Origin: Streptomyces sp. NBC_00440
Lineage (GTDB): Bacteria; Actinomycetota; Actinomycetes; Streptomycetales; Streptomycetaceae
Reading direction: 5' to 3'
Assembly (NCBI RefSeq): GCF_036014215.1
Contig: NZ_CP107921.1
Coordinates: forward strand, 2,956,001 to 3,020,000
Length of the DNA: 64,000 bases
Part shown: in pieces, positions 25,798-34,312 of the stretch
Position numbering within the stretch: position 1 is the stretch's first letter
Layout of the letters: each line of letters opens with the position of its first letter
Position numbers and translations under genes: made by a program
The notes under the pieces: model-generated
The model's input: the letters and a program-made list of their open reading frames with translations, nothing else
Database searches by the model: none
Told to the model about the DNA's origin: nothing

Positions 25798-28700
25798 ATG
25801 CAGATCCGGCTGACCGTCCTCGCGCCGCGCAGCGGCCGCTCCGCGTCCGAGGCGCGCACCTGCGACGTGCTCGTCACCGCCCCCGCCGGGGCCGCGCTGG
25901 CCACGGTCGCGTCCGGCCTCGCCACGGCGGCCGCCGGTCCGGAGGGCACAGGGTCCGGGAGCGTGGTGCTGTACGCGGGCGGGCACCGCCTCGACCTGCA
26001 ACGCTCCGCGCTGGGTGAGCCCCCGCTGGTGGACGGAGCGGTGCTCTCGCTCCAGGTCCCCGCCGAGGAGGACGACCGGGGCGACGGATCGGCCACCCAG
26101 CTCCATGTGGTCGCCGGGCCGGACGCGGGCGGTGTCCATCTGCTGCACGGCGGCCGGATCCGTGTCGGCCGCTCCGCCGACGCGGACGTCCCACTGGACG
26201 ACCCGGACGTCTCACGGATGCACTGCACGGTGACGGTGGAGCAGGACGGCCGGGTGACCGTCGCCGATCTCGGCTCGACGAACGGCACGACGCTGGACGG
26301 TTCGGGGGTCGGCGACGCCCCGGTCCGTATGACACCGGGTTCCCTGCTCCGGGTCGGCGAGTCGGCGCTGCGGATCACCACGGCGACCGGCGGAGTGCTT
26401 GCGGCTGTCCCGGACGGCGAGGGCCATCTGCGGGTCGCCCGCGAGGACACGGGCCCGGACGGCGCTCAGGGTTCCGGGTCCGGCGCCGCTTCCCGTTCCA
26501 GCACCGGTTCCGGCGTCCCCGGTGGTACGCAGGCGGGTGCCGCGGCGGGTCCGGGCTCCGGTGGATCCGGTCACGGGGCGGGCGAGCCCCGCTACGCCTC
26601 CGTGCCCGCTCAGGCCACCGGGGCCACCGGCGCCCGCCCGGCCGGCGCCGTTCCCGGAGCGCGCCAGGCCCCAGCCGTCCCCGCCGAGGCCCGGATACCC
26701 GAGCAGGGCGGCTCCCCTGACGCCGGACCGGGCGGCGGACCGAGCGGCGGACCGAGCTCGCGGCGCGTCAGCGCGGTCGGGGCGCAGCAGCCGCACGACC
26801 CCTACAGCAATCTGTACGACGAGGCGGCGGCGGCCTACGCCCAGGACCCCGGGTTCACCTCCCGGGGCCGCCAGGGCACTCCCCCGCGCGGCACCAAACT
26901 CCGGTCAGACCGGGGTGCGGAGACCCACGAGCGGACACCGGACGGCTTCGGTAGCGGCCGCACCCGCGGCGCCGCACCCGCCGACGGCAGCGGCGGCGCC
27001 GCGGATGACACCGGCACACGGGGCAACGGCGCTCGCTACAGCACCGATGCCGCCTCCGACACGGACGACAGCGCCCGCAGACGCGGCGGTATAGGGGCCT
27101 GGGCGAGGCGGCTCGCGGGCAGCCGGCCCGACGCCCTACGCGACAGTCCGGCGGAGCGGTCCGCCGATCCGTCCGACCCGCCACCGGACCCGGCCGCCGG
27201 AATCCCCGGCGCGGACACCTGGCCCGACCCGGCCGCGCTGCTGCTCACCGCGCTGGGACCGGGGCCCCGGCTCTGGGAGCGCACCCCCGACCACCGGGAG
27301 GCGCTCGTCATCCGGCTCGGCACCGCCGACCGGACCGGGCCCGGCGGGGTCGGCGTGGTGCCCGCGGTGCCGGTGACGGTCTCGCTGCGCGAGGCCGGTT
27401 CGCTCGGGCTCGCGGGTCCCCGTGAGCGGCTGGCCGGGCTGGCCCGTTCGGCGGTCGCCCAGCTCGCCGCGCTGCATCCGCCCACCGATCTGGAGATCGT
27501 GCTGGTCAGCACGGACCGGGCCCGCCCGCTGGAGGCCCGCAGATCCGACTGGGGCTGGCTCGGCTGGCTGCCACATGTGCGGCCCGCCCACGGCCAGGAC
27601 TGCCGGCTCCTGCTGGCGTACGACAGGGACCAGGCGGCCGCCCGCACCGCCGAGCTGGTGCGCCGGCTGGACGACAGTCCGCTCGGCACCGGCTGGGCCT
27701 CGGCCGATCCGGCGGCGGTCTCGGCGGCGGCCGGGCGGTACGACGGCCCCTGCACCCTGCTGATCGTGGACGGCGACCCCGGCTCGGCCGCCCTGCGCGA
27801 GACCACCGCACGGCTGGCGTCGGCAGGTTCCGCCTGCGGCGTCCATGTCCTCTGTCTCGCCGAGACGGCGGCGGCCTCCCCCGCCTCTCCGCTCGAAACG
27901 ACCTACGAGGCGGCCTGCGCAGCCTCGCTCGCCTTCCGTGAGTGCGGCGCCGCCGCCCTGCTGAGCGGCGATGTGGCCACCTCGCTGCGGCTGCTGCGCA
28001 CCGCGCGCGGGATCCATCCGGCGGCCGGCGGGCAGTCCGCGAGCCGCGGCACGTTCGCCGTGGTCGACGCGGTGTCGTCGGCCTGGGCCGAGCGGTTCGG
28101 CCGGGCGCTCGCACCACTGCGGGCCGACGTGTCGGCGGCCGGCACCCCCGCCCGGCAGGCCGCGGCGCTGCCCGCGTCGTCCCGGCTGCTCGACGAGCTG
28201 GGGCTCGCCCGTGCCACCCCCGCTTCGCTGATGGCCCGCTGGGCGGCGGCGGCCGAGACGACCGCCGTGCTCGGCGCGGGCCCCCGCGGCCCGGTCACCA
28301 TGGACCTGGCGACCGAGGGTCCGCATCTGCTGGTCGAGGGCCCGGCGGGCAGCGGCCGTACGGAGCTGCTGCGCGCAGCGGCGGCCTCGCTGGCGGCGGC
28401 CGCCCGGCCGGACCGGCTCGGGCTGATCCTCGTCGACGGCGCGGGCGGTGAGCGCGGCGAGGGCCTGCGGGCCTGCACGGAGCTGCCGCACACCTCGACC
28501 TATCTGATGGCGTCCGACCCGGTCCGGATGCGGGAGTTCGCGCAGGCGCTCGGCGGCGAGCTGAAGCGCCGGGCCGAGCTGCTGGGCGCCGGGAGCTTCG
28601 CCGAGTGGCACCGGACCCGAGAGGTGGCGGAGCGGCTGGTCGGCCGGCGGCAGCCGGGGCAGGCCGAGCAGAGCGGCGACATCGAGTCGCCGACCAGCGG

Positions 28701-29277
28701 CACCCTGCGGCTGCGCCCGGCCGGAGCGCGTACGGACCCGATGCCGGGACCCACCCCGCTCCCCCGGCTGGTGGTGATCGTCGACGACTTCGACGCACTG
28801 GTCGCACCGGCGCTCGGCAGCCCCGGACGCCCCACCGCGGGCTCGGTCGTCCGGGCGCTGGATGCGGTGGCCAGGGACGGTGAGCGGCTCGGCGTCCATC
28901 TGATAGCCGCTTCGGCCCGGCCGGACCGTACGGCCGACACCGAGCTGGCCAGGGTCAGCAGGCTGCGGGTGGTGCTCGACGCCCCGCCGGCCTCCCCGGC
29001 GCCGGACGCCCCGGCACCGGGCCGGGGCAGGCTGGGCCGCCCCGACGGCGGGGTGACACCGTTCCAGGGCGGCAGGGTGACCGGCCGCATTCCGCGTACG
29101 GCGACGCTGCGCCCCACCGTCGTACCCCTGGAGTGGGAGCGGATGGGCGACCCGCCCGACCGCCGCCCCGTCCGCGAACTCGGCAACGGGCCAACGGACT
29201 TGGCCCTGCTGGCCAGCGCCCTGGAACGGGCCGCCAGGTCCGTCGACGCGATGTCCATACCCTCCCTGAATGCCTGA
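25798..29277 (+). CDS. FHA domain and FtsK/SpoIIIE-type ATPase, EssC/EccC-like
   Basis: A 1159-residue protein. An N-terminal beta-rich domain (residues 1-100) is followed by a forkhead-associated phosphothreonine-binding domain near 115-185 (RIRVGRSADADV, SRMHC and DLGSTNGT). A Gly/Ala/Pro-rich linker runs to about 440. Residues 460-720 resemble the degenerate FtsK-like region of type VII EccC proteins (WLGWLPHVRP). The last ATPase domain has Walker A GPAGSGRTE near 847 and LVVIVDDFDAL near 990. No transmembrane segment is visible. FHA plus FtsK is the layout of EssC of Firmicutes; here it diverges from two kinases that could phosphorylate its partners. The substrate is unknown. Confidence 0.85.
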   Translation: MQIRLTVLAPRSGRSASEARTCDVLVTAPAGAALATVASGLATAAAGPEGTGSGSVVLYAGGHRLDLQRSALGEPPLVDGAVLSLQVPAEEDDRGDGSATQLHVVAGPDAGGVHLLHGGRIRVGRSADADVPLDDPDVSRMHCTVTVEQDGRVTVADLGSTNGTTLDGSGVGDAPVRMTPGSLLRVGESALRITTATGGVLAAVPDGEGHLRVAREDTGPDGAQGSGSGAASRSSTGSGVPGGTQAGAAAGPGSGGSGHGAGEPRYASVPAQATGATGARPAGAVPGARQAPAVPAEARIPEQGGSPDAGPGGGPSGGPSSRRVSAVGAQQPHDPYSNLYDEAAAAYAQDPGFTSRGRQGTPPRGTKLRSDRGAETHERTPDGFGSGRTRGAAPADGSGGAADDTGTRGNGARYSTDAASDTDDSARRRGGIGAWARRLAGSRPDALRDSPAERSADPSDPPPDPAAGIPGADTWPDPAALLLTALGPGPRLWERTPDHREALVIRLGTADRTGPGGVGVVPAVPVTVSLREAGSLGLAGPRERLAGLARSAVAQLAALHPPTDLEIVLVSTDRARPLEARRSDWGWLGWLPHVRPAHGQDCRLLLAYDRDQAAARTAELVRRLDDSPLGTGWASADPAAVSAAAGRYDGPCTLLIVDGDPGSAALRETTARLASAGSACGVHVLCLAETAAASPASPLETTYEAACAASLAFRECGAAALLSGDVATSLRLLRTARGIHPAAGGQSASRGTFAVVDAVSSAWAERFGRALAPLRADVSAAGTPARQAAALPASSRLLDELGLARATPASLMARWAAAAETTAVLGAGPRGPVTMDLATEGPHLLVEGPAGSGRTELLRAAAASLAAAARPDRLGLILVDGAGGERGEGLRACTELPHTSTYLMASDPVRMREFAQALGGELKRRAELLGAGSFAEWHRTREVAERLVGRRQPGQAEQSGDIESPTSGTLRLRPAGARTDPMPGPTPLPRLVVIVDDFDALVAPALGSPGRPTAGSVVRALDAVARDGERLGVHLIAASARPDRTADTELARVSRLRVVLDAPPASPAPDAPAPGRGRLGRPDGGVTPFQGGRVTGRIPRTATLRPTVVPLEWERMGDPPDRRPVRELGNGPTDLALLASALERAARSVDAMSIPSLNA

Positions 29278-29287
29278 CGTAACGTCA
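29275..29287. promoter_or_regulatory. Palindrome upstream of ABC importer
   Basis: tgacgt-a-acgtca, a perfect 6-1-6 palindrome overlapping the stop of the FHA-FtsK gene and lying 145 bases before the binding-protein start. It could be an operator for the sugar operon; no matching regulator is encoded nearby. Confidence 0.35.
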
Positions 29288-29431
29288 CAGGCCCATCACA
29301 ATCGAATAGTTGGACCAAGGCCCGGTATTGCGGCGCTGGAGTCACCCGGCGTAGGACTGTGCTCACGGGACAACGGCGTCGCCGATGTCATGGGCGCGCC
29401 GACCGCACGCGCATGGGAGAGGTCGGGGCAA

Positions 29432-30808
29432 ATGCGCACAACAGGCACAGCTCTACGTTCACGCAGGACCGTTCTGGCGGTGGTGGCCGCGGGCTCGCTG
29501 GTCCTGGCCGCGGGATGCGGCAGCGGTAGCGACAACAAGAAGGACAGCGGGAGCGGCAAGCCCGCGGGGAAGAGCAGTGCGTCCGGGGTCGAGCTTCCCA
29601 AGCTGAGCGGTACGAAGCTCGAAGTGGCCGCGGTCTGGACCGGCCCCGAGCAGGCGAACTTCGTCAAGGTGCTGAAGGAGTTCGAGAAGCGGACCGGAGC
29701 GTCGGTCACCTTCGTGCCCGCGCAGGACCCGATCGTCAATTTCCTCGGTACGAAGATCGCCGGCGGCGCCCCGCCGGACGTGGCGATGATGCCGCAGGTG
29801 GGCGCGATCACCCAGGCGGTGGCCAAGAAGTGGGCCAAGCCGGTTGGCCCGGCCGCGCAGGCGCAGTTGGACAAGAACTACTCGCAGGTCTGGAAGGACC
29901 TCGGCACGGTCGGCGGCAAGCAGTACGGCGTGTACTTCAAGGCCGCCAACAAGTCCCTGGTCTGGTACAACACCAAGGCGATGCAGAACGCGGGGGCGAC
30001 CGTACCCAAGACCTGGCCGGCGTTCCTCAAGACCGCGGAGACCGTGTCGGCTTCGGGTGTCACCCCGGTCTCGGTCGGCGGCGCGGACGGCTGGACCCTG
30101 ACCGACTGGTTCGAGAACGTCTATCTCTCCCAGGCGGGCCCGGACAAGTACGACCAGCTGGCCCAGCACAAGATCAAGTGGACGGATCCGTCGGTCAAGG
30201 CCGCACTGACCACGCTCGCGCAGCTCTTCGGCAAGCCGTCGCTCATCTCGGGCGGTGCGGACGGTGCGCTCCAGACCGAGTTCCCGACGTCGGTCACCCA
30301 GACCTTCACCGGTGGTGACCAGCCCAAGGGCGCGATGGTCTTCGAGGGTGACTTCGCGCAGACCAACATCGCGCAGACCAAGGCGAAGGTGGGCACCGAC
30401 GCGAAGGTCTTCCCGTTCCCCGCGGTGGGCGCCAAGGCGCCGGTGGTGACCGGCGGCGACGCCGCGGTGATCCTCAAGGACTCCAAGGGCGCGCAGGCGC
30501 TGCTGACCTGGCTGGCCTCCACGGACGCGGCGAAGATCGCCGCGGGGTCGGGCGGCTTCGTCTCGCCCAACAAGGGCCTGGACCTGTCGGCCTACCCCAA
30601 TGACGTGCAGCGCACCATCGCCAAGGCACTGGTCGCGGCGGGCGACGACATCCGCTTCGACATGTCGGACCAGGCACCGCAGTCCTTCGGCGGCACACCG
30701 GGCAAGGGCGAGTGGAAGGACCTCCAGGACTTCCTGAAGAACCCGAAGGACATCGCGGGGACCCAGCAGAAGCTGGAGTCCGACGCGGCCAAGGCGTACA
30801 AGAACTGA
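29432..30808 (+). CDS. Carbohydrate ABC transporter substrate-binding lipoprotein
   Basis: A 458-residue binding protein with lipoprotein signal (SRRTVLAVVAAGSLVLAAGC, Cys29 lipidated) and a charged linker (SGSDNKKDSGSG). The mature domain (VAAVWTGPEQANFVKVLKEF, PDVAMMPQVGAITQ, GVYFKAANKSLVWYNTKAMQ) is typical of family 1 sugar-binding proteins, often for alpha-glucosides or oligosaccharides. The ATG at 29432 follows GGGAGAGG. It is first of three genes; the next permease starts eight bases after its stop. Confidence 0.92.
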   Translation: MRTTGTALRSRRTVLAVVAAGSLVLAAGCGSGSDNKKDSGSGKPAGKSSASGVELPKLSGTKLEVAAVWTGPEQANFVKVLKEFEKRTGASVTFVPAQDPIVNFLGTKIAGGAPPDVAMMPQVGAITQAVAKKWAKPVGPAAQAQLDKNYSQVWKDLGTVGGKQYGVYFKAANKSLVWYNTKAMQNAGATVPKTWPAFLKTAETVSASGVTPVSVGGADGWTLTDWFENVYLSQAGPDKYDQLAQHKIKWTDPSVKAALTTLAQLFGKPSLISGGADGALQTEFPTSVTQTFTGGDQPKGAMVFEGDFAQTNIAQTKAKVGTDAKVFPFPAVGAKAPVVTGGDAAVILKDSKGAQALLTWLASTDAAKIAAGSGGFVSPNKGLDLSAYPNDVQRTIAKALVAAGDDIRFDMSDQAPQSFGGTPGKGEWKDLQDFLKNPKDIAGTQQKLESDAAKAYKN

Positions 30809-30815
30809 CGCCGCG

Positions 30816-32165
30816 ATGACCTCCGCTGTCGCGGGGGACGTCCTCAACGGGGCGCCCCCCGCCGGAAAGCCGCACAAGAGCGTGACAGGCACACGTAAAG
30901 TCCTGGCGGCCGCCTTCCTGCTGCCCGCCCTGGTGCTGCTCGGCGCGCTCGTGGTCTACCCGATCGGGTACTCGGTCTACCGGTCCTTCTTCGACCAGGC
31001 AGGCTCCAGCTTCATCGGTATCGACAACTACAAGACCCTCTTCACCGACGACGCGATCCGCACCGCGATCAAGAACACCGCGATCTGGGTCGTGGTCGCC
31101 CCGACCGTCGCCACCGTGCTCGGTCTGATCTTCGCCGTACTCACCGAACGGGTGCGCTGGGGAACGGCGTTCAAGCTGGTCGTCTTCATGCCGATGGCCA
31201 TCTCGATGCTCGCGGCCGGCATCATCTTCCGGCTGGTGTACGAGCAGGATCCGGGGCGCGGGGTGGCCAACGCCGTCTGGGTGGGCGTGCACGACACGTT
31301 CGCCGAGTCGGCGGGGTACCCGGGGGCGCACCCGCTGCCGGTGGCCCCGCTCAAGTCCGGCGGCGGTGGCTCGTTCCTCACCAGGCAGCCGGTGCACGCG
31401 GGCACCCCGGTCCGGCTGCCGCTCGTCGGCGTACTGCCCACGAAGATGCCGTCGTCGGCGAAGCCCGCCAGAACCCCGAAGGCCGCGGCCGGTTCGGTGA
31501 CCGGCACGGCCTGGCTGGACTTCACCCTGGGCGGCGGCGGCAAACCGAACGTCATCGACCCCAAGGAGCTGGGGCTCAAGGGCGTCACGGTCGAGGCGGT
31601 CAAGGGCGGCACGGTGGTGGCGAGCGCCAAGGCGGCGTCCGACGGTACGTTCACGCTGCCCGCGAAGGCGGACGGGGCGCTGCTCCGGCTCCCCGACTCG
31701 AACTTCCGCGAGCCGTACAACGGCGTCAACTGGCTGGGTCCGACCCTGGTCACCCCGTCGATCATCGGCAGTTACGTCTGGATGTGGGCCGGCTTCGCCA
31801 TGGTCCTCATCGCGGCGGGCCTGGCCGGACTCCCGCGTGAACTCCTCGAACAGGCCCGGGTGGACGGGGCCAGTGAGTGGCAGGTCTTCCGCCGGATCAC
31901 CATCCCGCTGCTCGCTCCGGTCCTCGCGGTGGTGCTGGTCACGCTGATGATCAACGTCCTGAAGATCTTCGACCTGGTCTTCATCGTGGCGCCCGGCTCC
32001 TCGCAGGACGACGCGAACGTCCTGGCGCTCCAGCTCTACCGCTCGTCGTTCGGTACGGACGCGGATCTGGGCACCGGCAGCGCCATCGCCGTACTGCTGC
32101 TGCTCCTGGTCGTCCCGATCATGCTCGTCAACATCCGCAGGATGCGGAAGGAGGGGCGCCGATGA
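30816..32165 (+). CDS. Carbohydrate ABC permease with extracytoplasmic insertion
   Basis: A 449-residue inner-membrane permease, about 150 residues longer than usual MalF/UgpA-type subunits (around 300). Transmembrane helices flank residues 28-52, 87-110 and 119-141. The EAA loop, which contacts the ATPase, is at about 345-366 (EQARVDGASEWQVFRRITIP). Between, residues about 160-305 form a polar, Gly/Pro-rich domain with beta-like repeats (GVTVEAVKGGTVVASAKA, SDGTFTLP) similar to small Ig-like or carboxypeptidase-regulatory modules. It should lie outside the membrane. The stop overlaps the next start (ATGA). Confidence 0.9.
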   Translation: MTSAVAGDVLNGAPPAGKPHKSVTGTRKVLAAAFLLPALVLLGALVVYPIGYSVYRSFFDQAGSSFIGIDNYKTLFTDDAIRTAIKNTAIWVVVAPTVATVLGLIFAVLTERVRWGTAFKLVVFMPMAISMLAAGIIFRLVYEQDPGRGVANAVWVGVHDTFAESAGYPGAHPLPVAPLKSGGGGSFLTRQPVHAGTPVRLPLVGVLPTKMPSSAKPARTPKAAAGSVTGTAWLDFTLGGGGKPNVIDPKELGLKGVTVEAVKGGTVVASAKAASDGTFTLPAKADGALLRLPDSNFREPYNGVNWLGPTLVTPSIIGSYVWMWAGFAMVLIAAGLAGLPRELLEQARVDGASEWQVFRRITIPLLAPVLAVVLVTLMINVLKIFDLVFIVAPGSSQDDANVLALQLYRSSFGTDADLGTGSAIAVLLLLLVVPIMLVNIRRMRKEGRR

Positions 32166-33088
32166 CCACCGAAGCCCAGGTGCCCGCGCCACGGGCCCCC
32201 GACGACCGGCTGCCCGCGGTCCCGGCGGCGAAGCCGAAGGAGCCGCTGGCCTCCCGGATCGCGGCCCGCGCGGGCGGCAGCGTGATGCGGGTCTTCCTCG
32301 TCCTGGTCGGCCTGTTCTGGCTGATGCCGACGATCGGGCTGCTGCTCTCCTCGCTGCGCGGCTCGTCCGACATCGCGGCGTCCGGCTGGTGGAAGGTCTT
32401 CACCGCGCCCTCGCAGCTGACCTTCGACAACTACTCCAAGATCCTCGACAACAAGGTCATCACCGACTCCCTGCTCAGCACGGTCATGATCACCGTCCCG
32501 GCGACCCTCCTGGTGGTGGTCATCGGCTCGCTGGCCGCGTACGCCTTCGCGTGGATGGACTTCCCCGGCCGCGACTGGTGGTTCCTGGTCGTGGTCGGCC
32601 TGCTGGTCGTGCCGGTCCAGGTGGCCCTGATCCCGGTCTCGAAACTCTTCGGCGAGATCGGGCTCTTCGAGACCACGGCGGGGGTGGTCCTCTTCCATGT
32701 GGCGTTCGGGCTGCCGTTCGCGGTCTTCCTGCTGCGCAACTTCTTCGCGGAGATCCCGAGGGAACTCCTGGAGGCCGCGCGGCTGGACGGGGCCGGGGAG
32801 CTCCGGCTGTTCACCCGGGTCGTGCTGCCGCTCGGCGGTCCGGCCATCGCCTCGCTGGGGATCTTCCAGTTCCTCTGGGTGTGGAACGACATGCTGGTCG
32901 CCCTGATCTTCGCGGACTCCAAGCACCCGCCGATCACGGTCGCGCTCCAGGAGCAGGTCAGGCAGTTCGGCAACAACATCGACGTGCTGGCACCCGGCGC
33001 CTTCATCTCGATGGTGATCCCGCTGGCGGTGTTCTTCGCGTTCCAGCGGCAGTTCGTCAGCGGCGTCATGGCGGGCGCGGTGAAGTAG
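32162..33088 (+). CDS. Carbohydrate ABC permease, second subunit
   Basis: A 308-residue MalG-type permease with six hydrophobic segments and an EAA loop (EAARLDGAGELRLFTRVVLP) near residues 205-225. It starts at ATG 32162, overlapping the previous stop by four bases. No ATP-binding gene follows; in Streptomyces such importers are served by the shared ATPase MsiK, encoded elsewhere. Confidence 0.92.
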   Translation: MTTEAQVPAPRAPDDRLPAVPAAKPKEPLASRIAARAGGSVMRVFLVLVGLFWLMPTIGLLLSSLRGSSDIAASGWWKVFTAPSQLTFDNYSKILDNKVITDSLLSTVMITVPATLLVVVIGSLAAYAFAWMDFPGRDWWFLVVVGLLVVPVQVALIPVSKLFGEIGLFETTAGVVLFHVAFGLPFAVFLLRNFFAEIPRELLEAARLDGAGELRLFTRVVLPLGGPAIASLGIFQFLWVWNDMLVALIFADSKHPPITVALQEQVRQFGNNIDVLAPGAFISMVIPLAVFFAFQRQFVSGVMAGAVK

Positions 33089-33404
33089 GCCACCGTCGAG
33101 GTGGGACGTTGCCAGTCGGGTAAGCAGAGCAGCCGGGTAAGCAGAGCAGCCGGGCAGCAGCGGAGTCAGGCAGCAGACGGGCGGGCCCGTTCCCGGATGT
33201 ACGGGGGCGGCCCCGCCCGTCTGCTGCGTACCGGGGCGGGGCGGGGCGGCGTTACGTACCGGCCCGGGGGCCGGCGTGTGCCCGAAAGGGTGGTTCGGGC
33301 GGCCGGGATGTGCTCCGGCGCAACCGCGTCATGGCGCCTTCGTTAAGCCCGACATGGCCTTTTGATCACGATGTGCCATCCCCCCCCCACGTGAGAGAGC
33401 CCCC
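33089..33404. other. 316-bp intergenic region after ABC operon
   Basis: It contains a 17-base direct repeat (cgggtaagcagagcagc at 33117-33133 and 33134-33150) followed by a strong hairpin, 33171-33226. After that it is GC-rich leader for the methyltransferase gene, ending in a run of nine C near 33379. No gene. Confidence 0.6.
33171..33226 (+). terminator. Hairpin terminator of the sugar ABC operon
   Basis: A perfect 15-bp stem: cagcagacgggcggg at 33171-33185 and its complement at 33212-33226, with a loop that itself can pair. It lies 83 bases beyond the last permease stop. Confidence 0.8.
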
Positions 33405-34202
33405 ATGCACAGGCACGAATTCCTGCAGCGGCTGCACGCGGTGCTGAAGCCGCGCACCTATCTGGAGATCGGGACCAACGACGGGCGGAGCCTCGCCCTC
33501 TCCCGCGTCCCCAGCATCGCGGTCGACCCGGCCCCGAAGATCCGGACGCGGCTGCACTGCGACCTCCAGCTGATCACGGCCACCAGCGACACCTTCTTCG
33601 CCGGCCGGCACCCGATGGGTCATCTGATGAGCTGTCGCAATCCGCTGCGCAACATGCGCAAGGGCCGTCCGCTGCTCGGCGCGTACACCGGCGCCAACCA
33701 GGTCGACCTGGCGTTCATCGACGGGATGCATCTCTTCGAGTACGCGCTGCGCGACTTCATCAACACCGAGCGGTTCACCGGCTGGTCGAGCGTGGTGGTC
33801 CTGGACGACATGCTGCCGCGCAACAACGCGGAGGCCGTCCGCGACCGGGTCGCGCCGTCCGGCCCCTGGACCGGGGACGTCTACAAGTTCATCCCGGTGG
33901 TGGCCAAGCACCGGCCGGATCTGATCACCGTCCAGGTCGACACCCAGCCGACCGGTGTCTTCCTGGTGTTCGGCATGGACCGCTCGAACACCACCCTCAA
34001 GGACGGGTACGACGGGATCATCCAGGAGTGGCTGACGCCGGACCCGCAGAAGGTCCCGGAGGCGCTGCTCGAACGGGTGGAGGCCGTCGAGCCCGAGGCC
34101 CTGCTCGGCTCCCGGATCTGGCCGGCACTGGCCCGCAGGCGGGGCCGGACCGCCGGCCTGCGGACGGTACGCCAGGAGCTGGCGGCCCTGCGCGGCTACT
34201 GA
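33405..34202 (+). CDS. Class I SAM-dependent methyltransferase-like protein
   Basis: A 265-residue protein with a SAM-binding motif near the N-terminus (YLEIGTNDGRSLA, residues 19-31). An acidic strand end (SIAVDPAPK) and the motif VDLAFIDGMHLFEYALRD (about residues 105-122) follow. The latter recalls sugar or capsule-associated methyltransferases with a catalytic Asp-His. The ATG at 33405 has GAGAG upstream. Next to a GT2 gene and glycan exporter, it may modify a surface polysaccharide; the substrate is inferred from context only. Confidence 0.8.
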   Translation: MHRHEFLQRLHAVLKPRTYLEIGTNDGRSLALSRVPSIAVDPAPKIRTRLHCDLQLITATSDTFFAGRHPMGHLMSCRNPLRNMRKGRPLLGAYTGANQVDLAFIDGMHLFEYALRDFINTERFTGWSSVVVLDDMLPRNNAEAVRDRVAPSGPWTGDVYKFIPVVAKHRPDLITVQVDTQPTGVFLVFGMDRSNTTLKDGYDGIIQEWLTPDPQKVPEALLERVEAVEPEALLGSRIWPALARRRGRTAGLRTVRQELAALRGY

Positions 34203-34312
34203 ACCGCACCGCGGCGGCCACACCGTACGAGCCGCGGCGGCCGCACCGTACGAAGGGGCGCGGAGGATGACCTCCGCGCCCCTTCGTGCGCTTCGCGCCC
34301 GACACCACGTCG

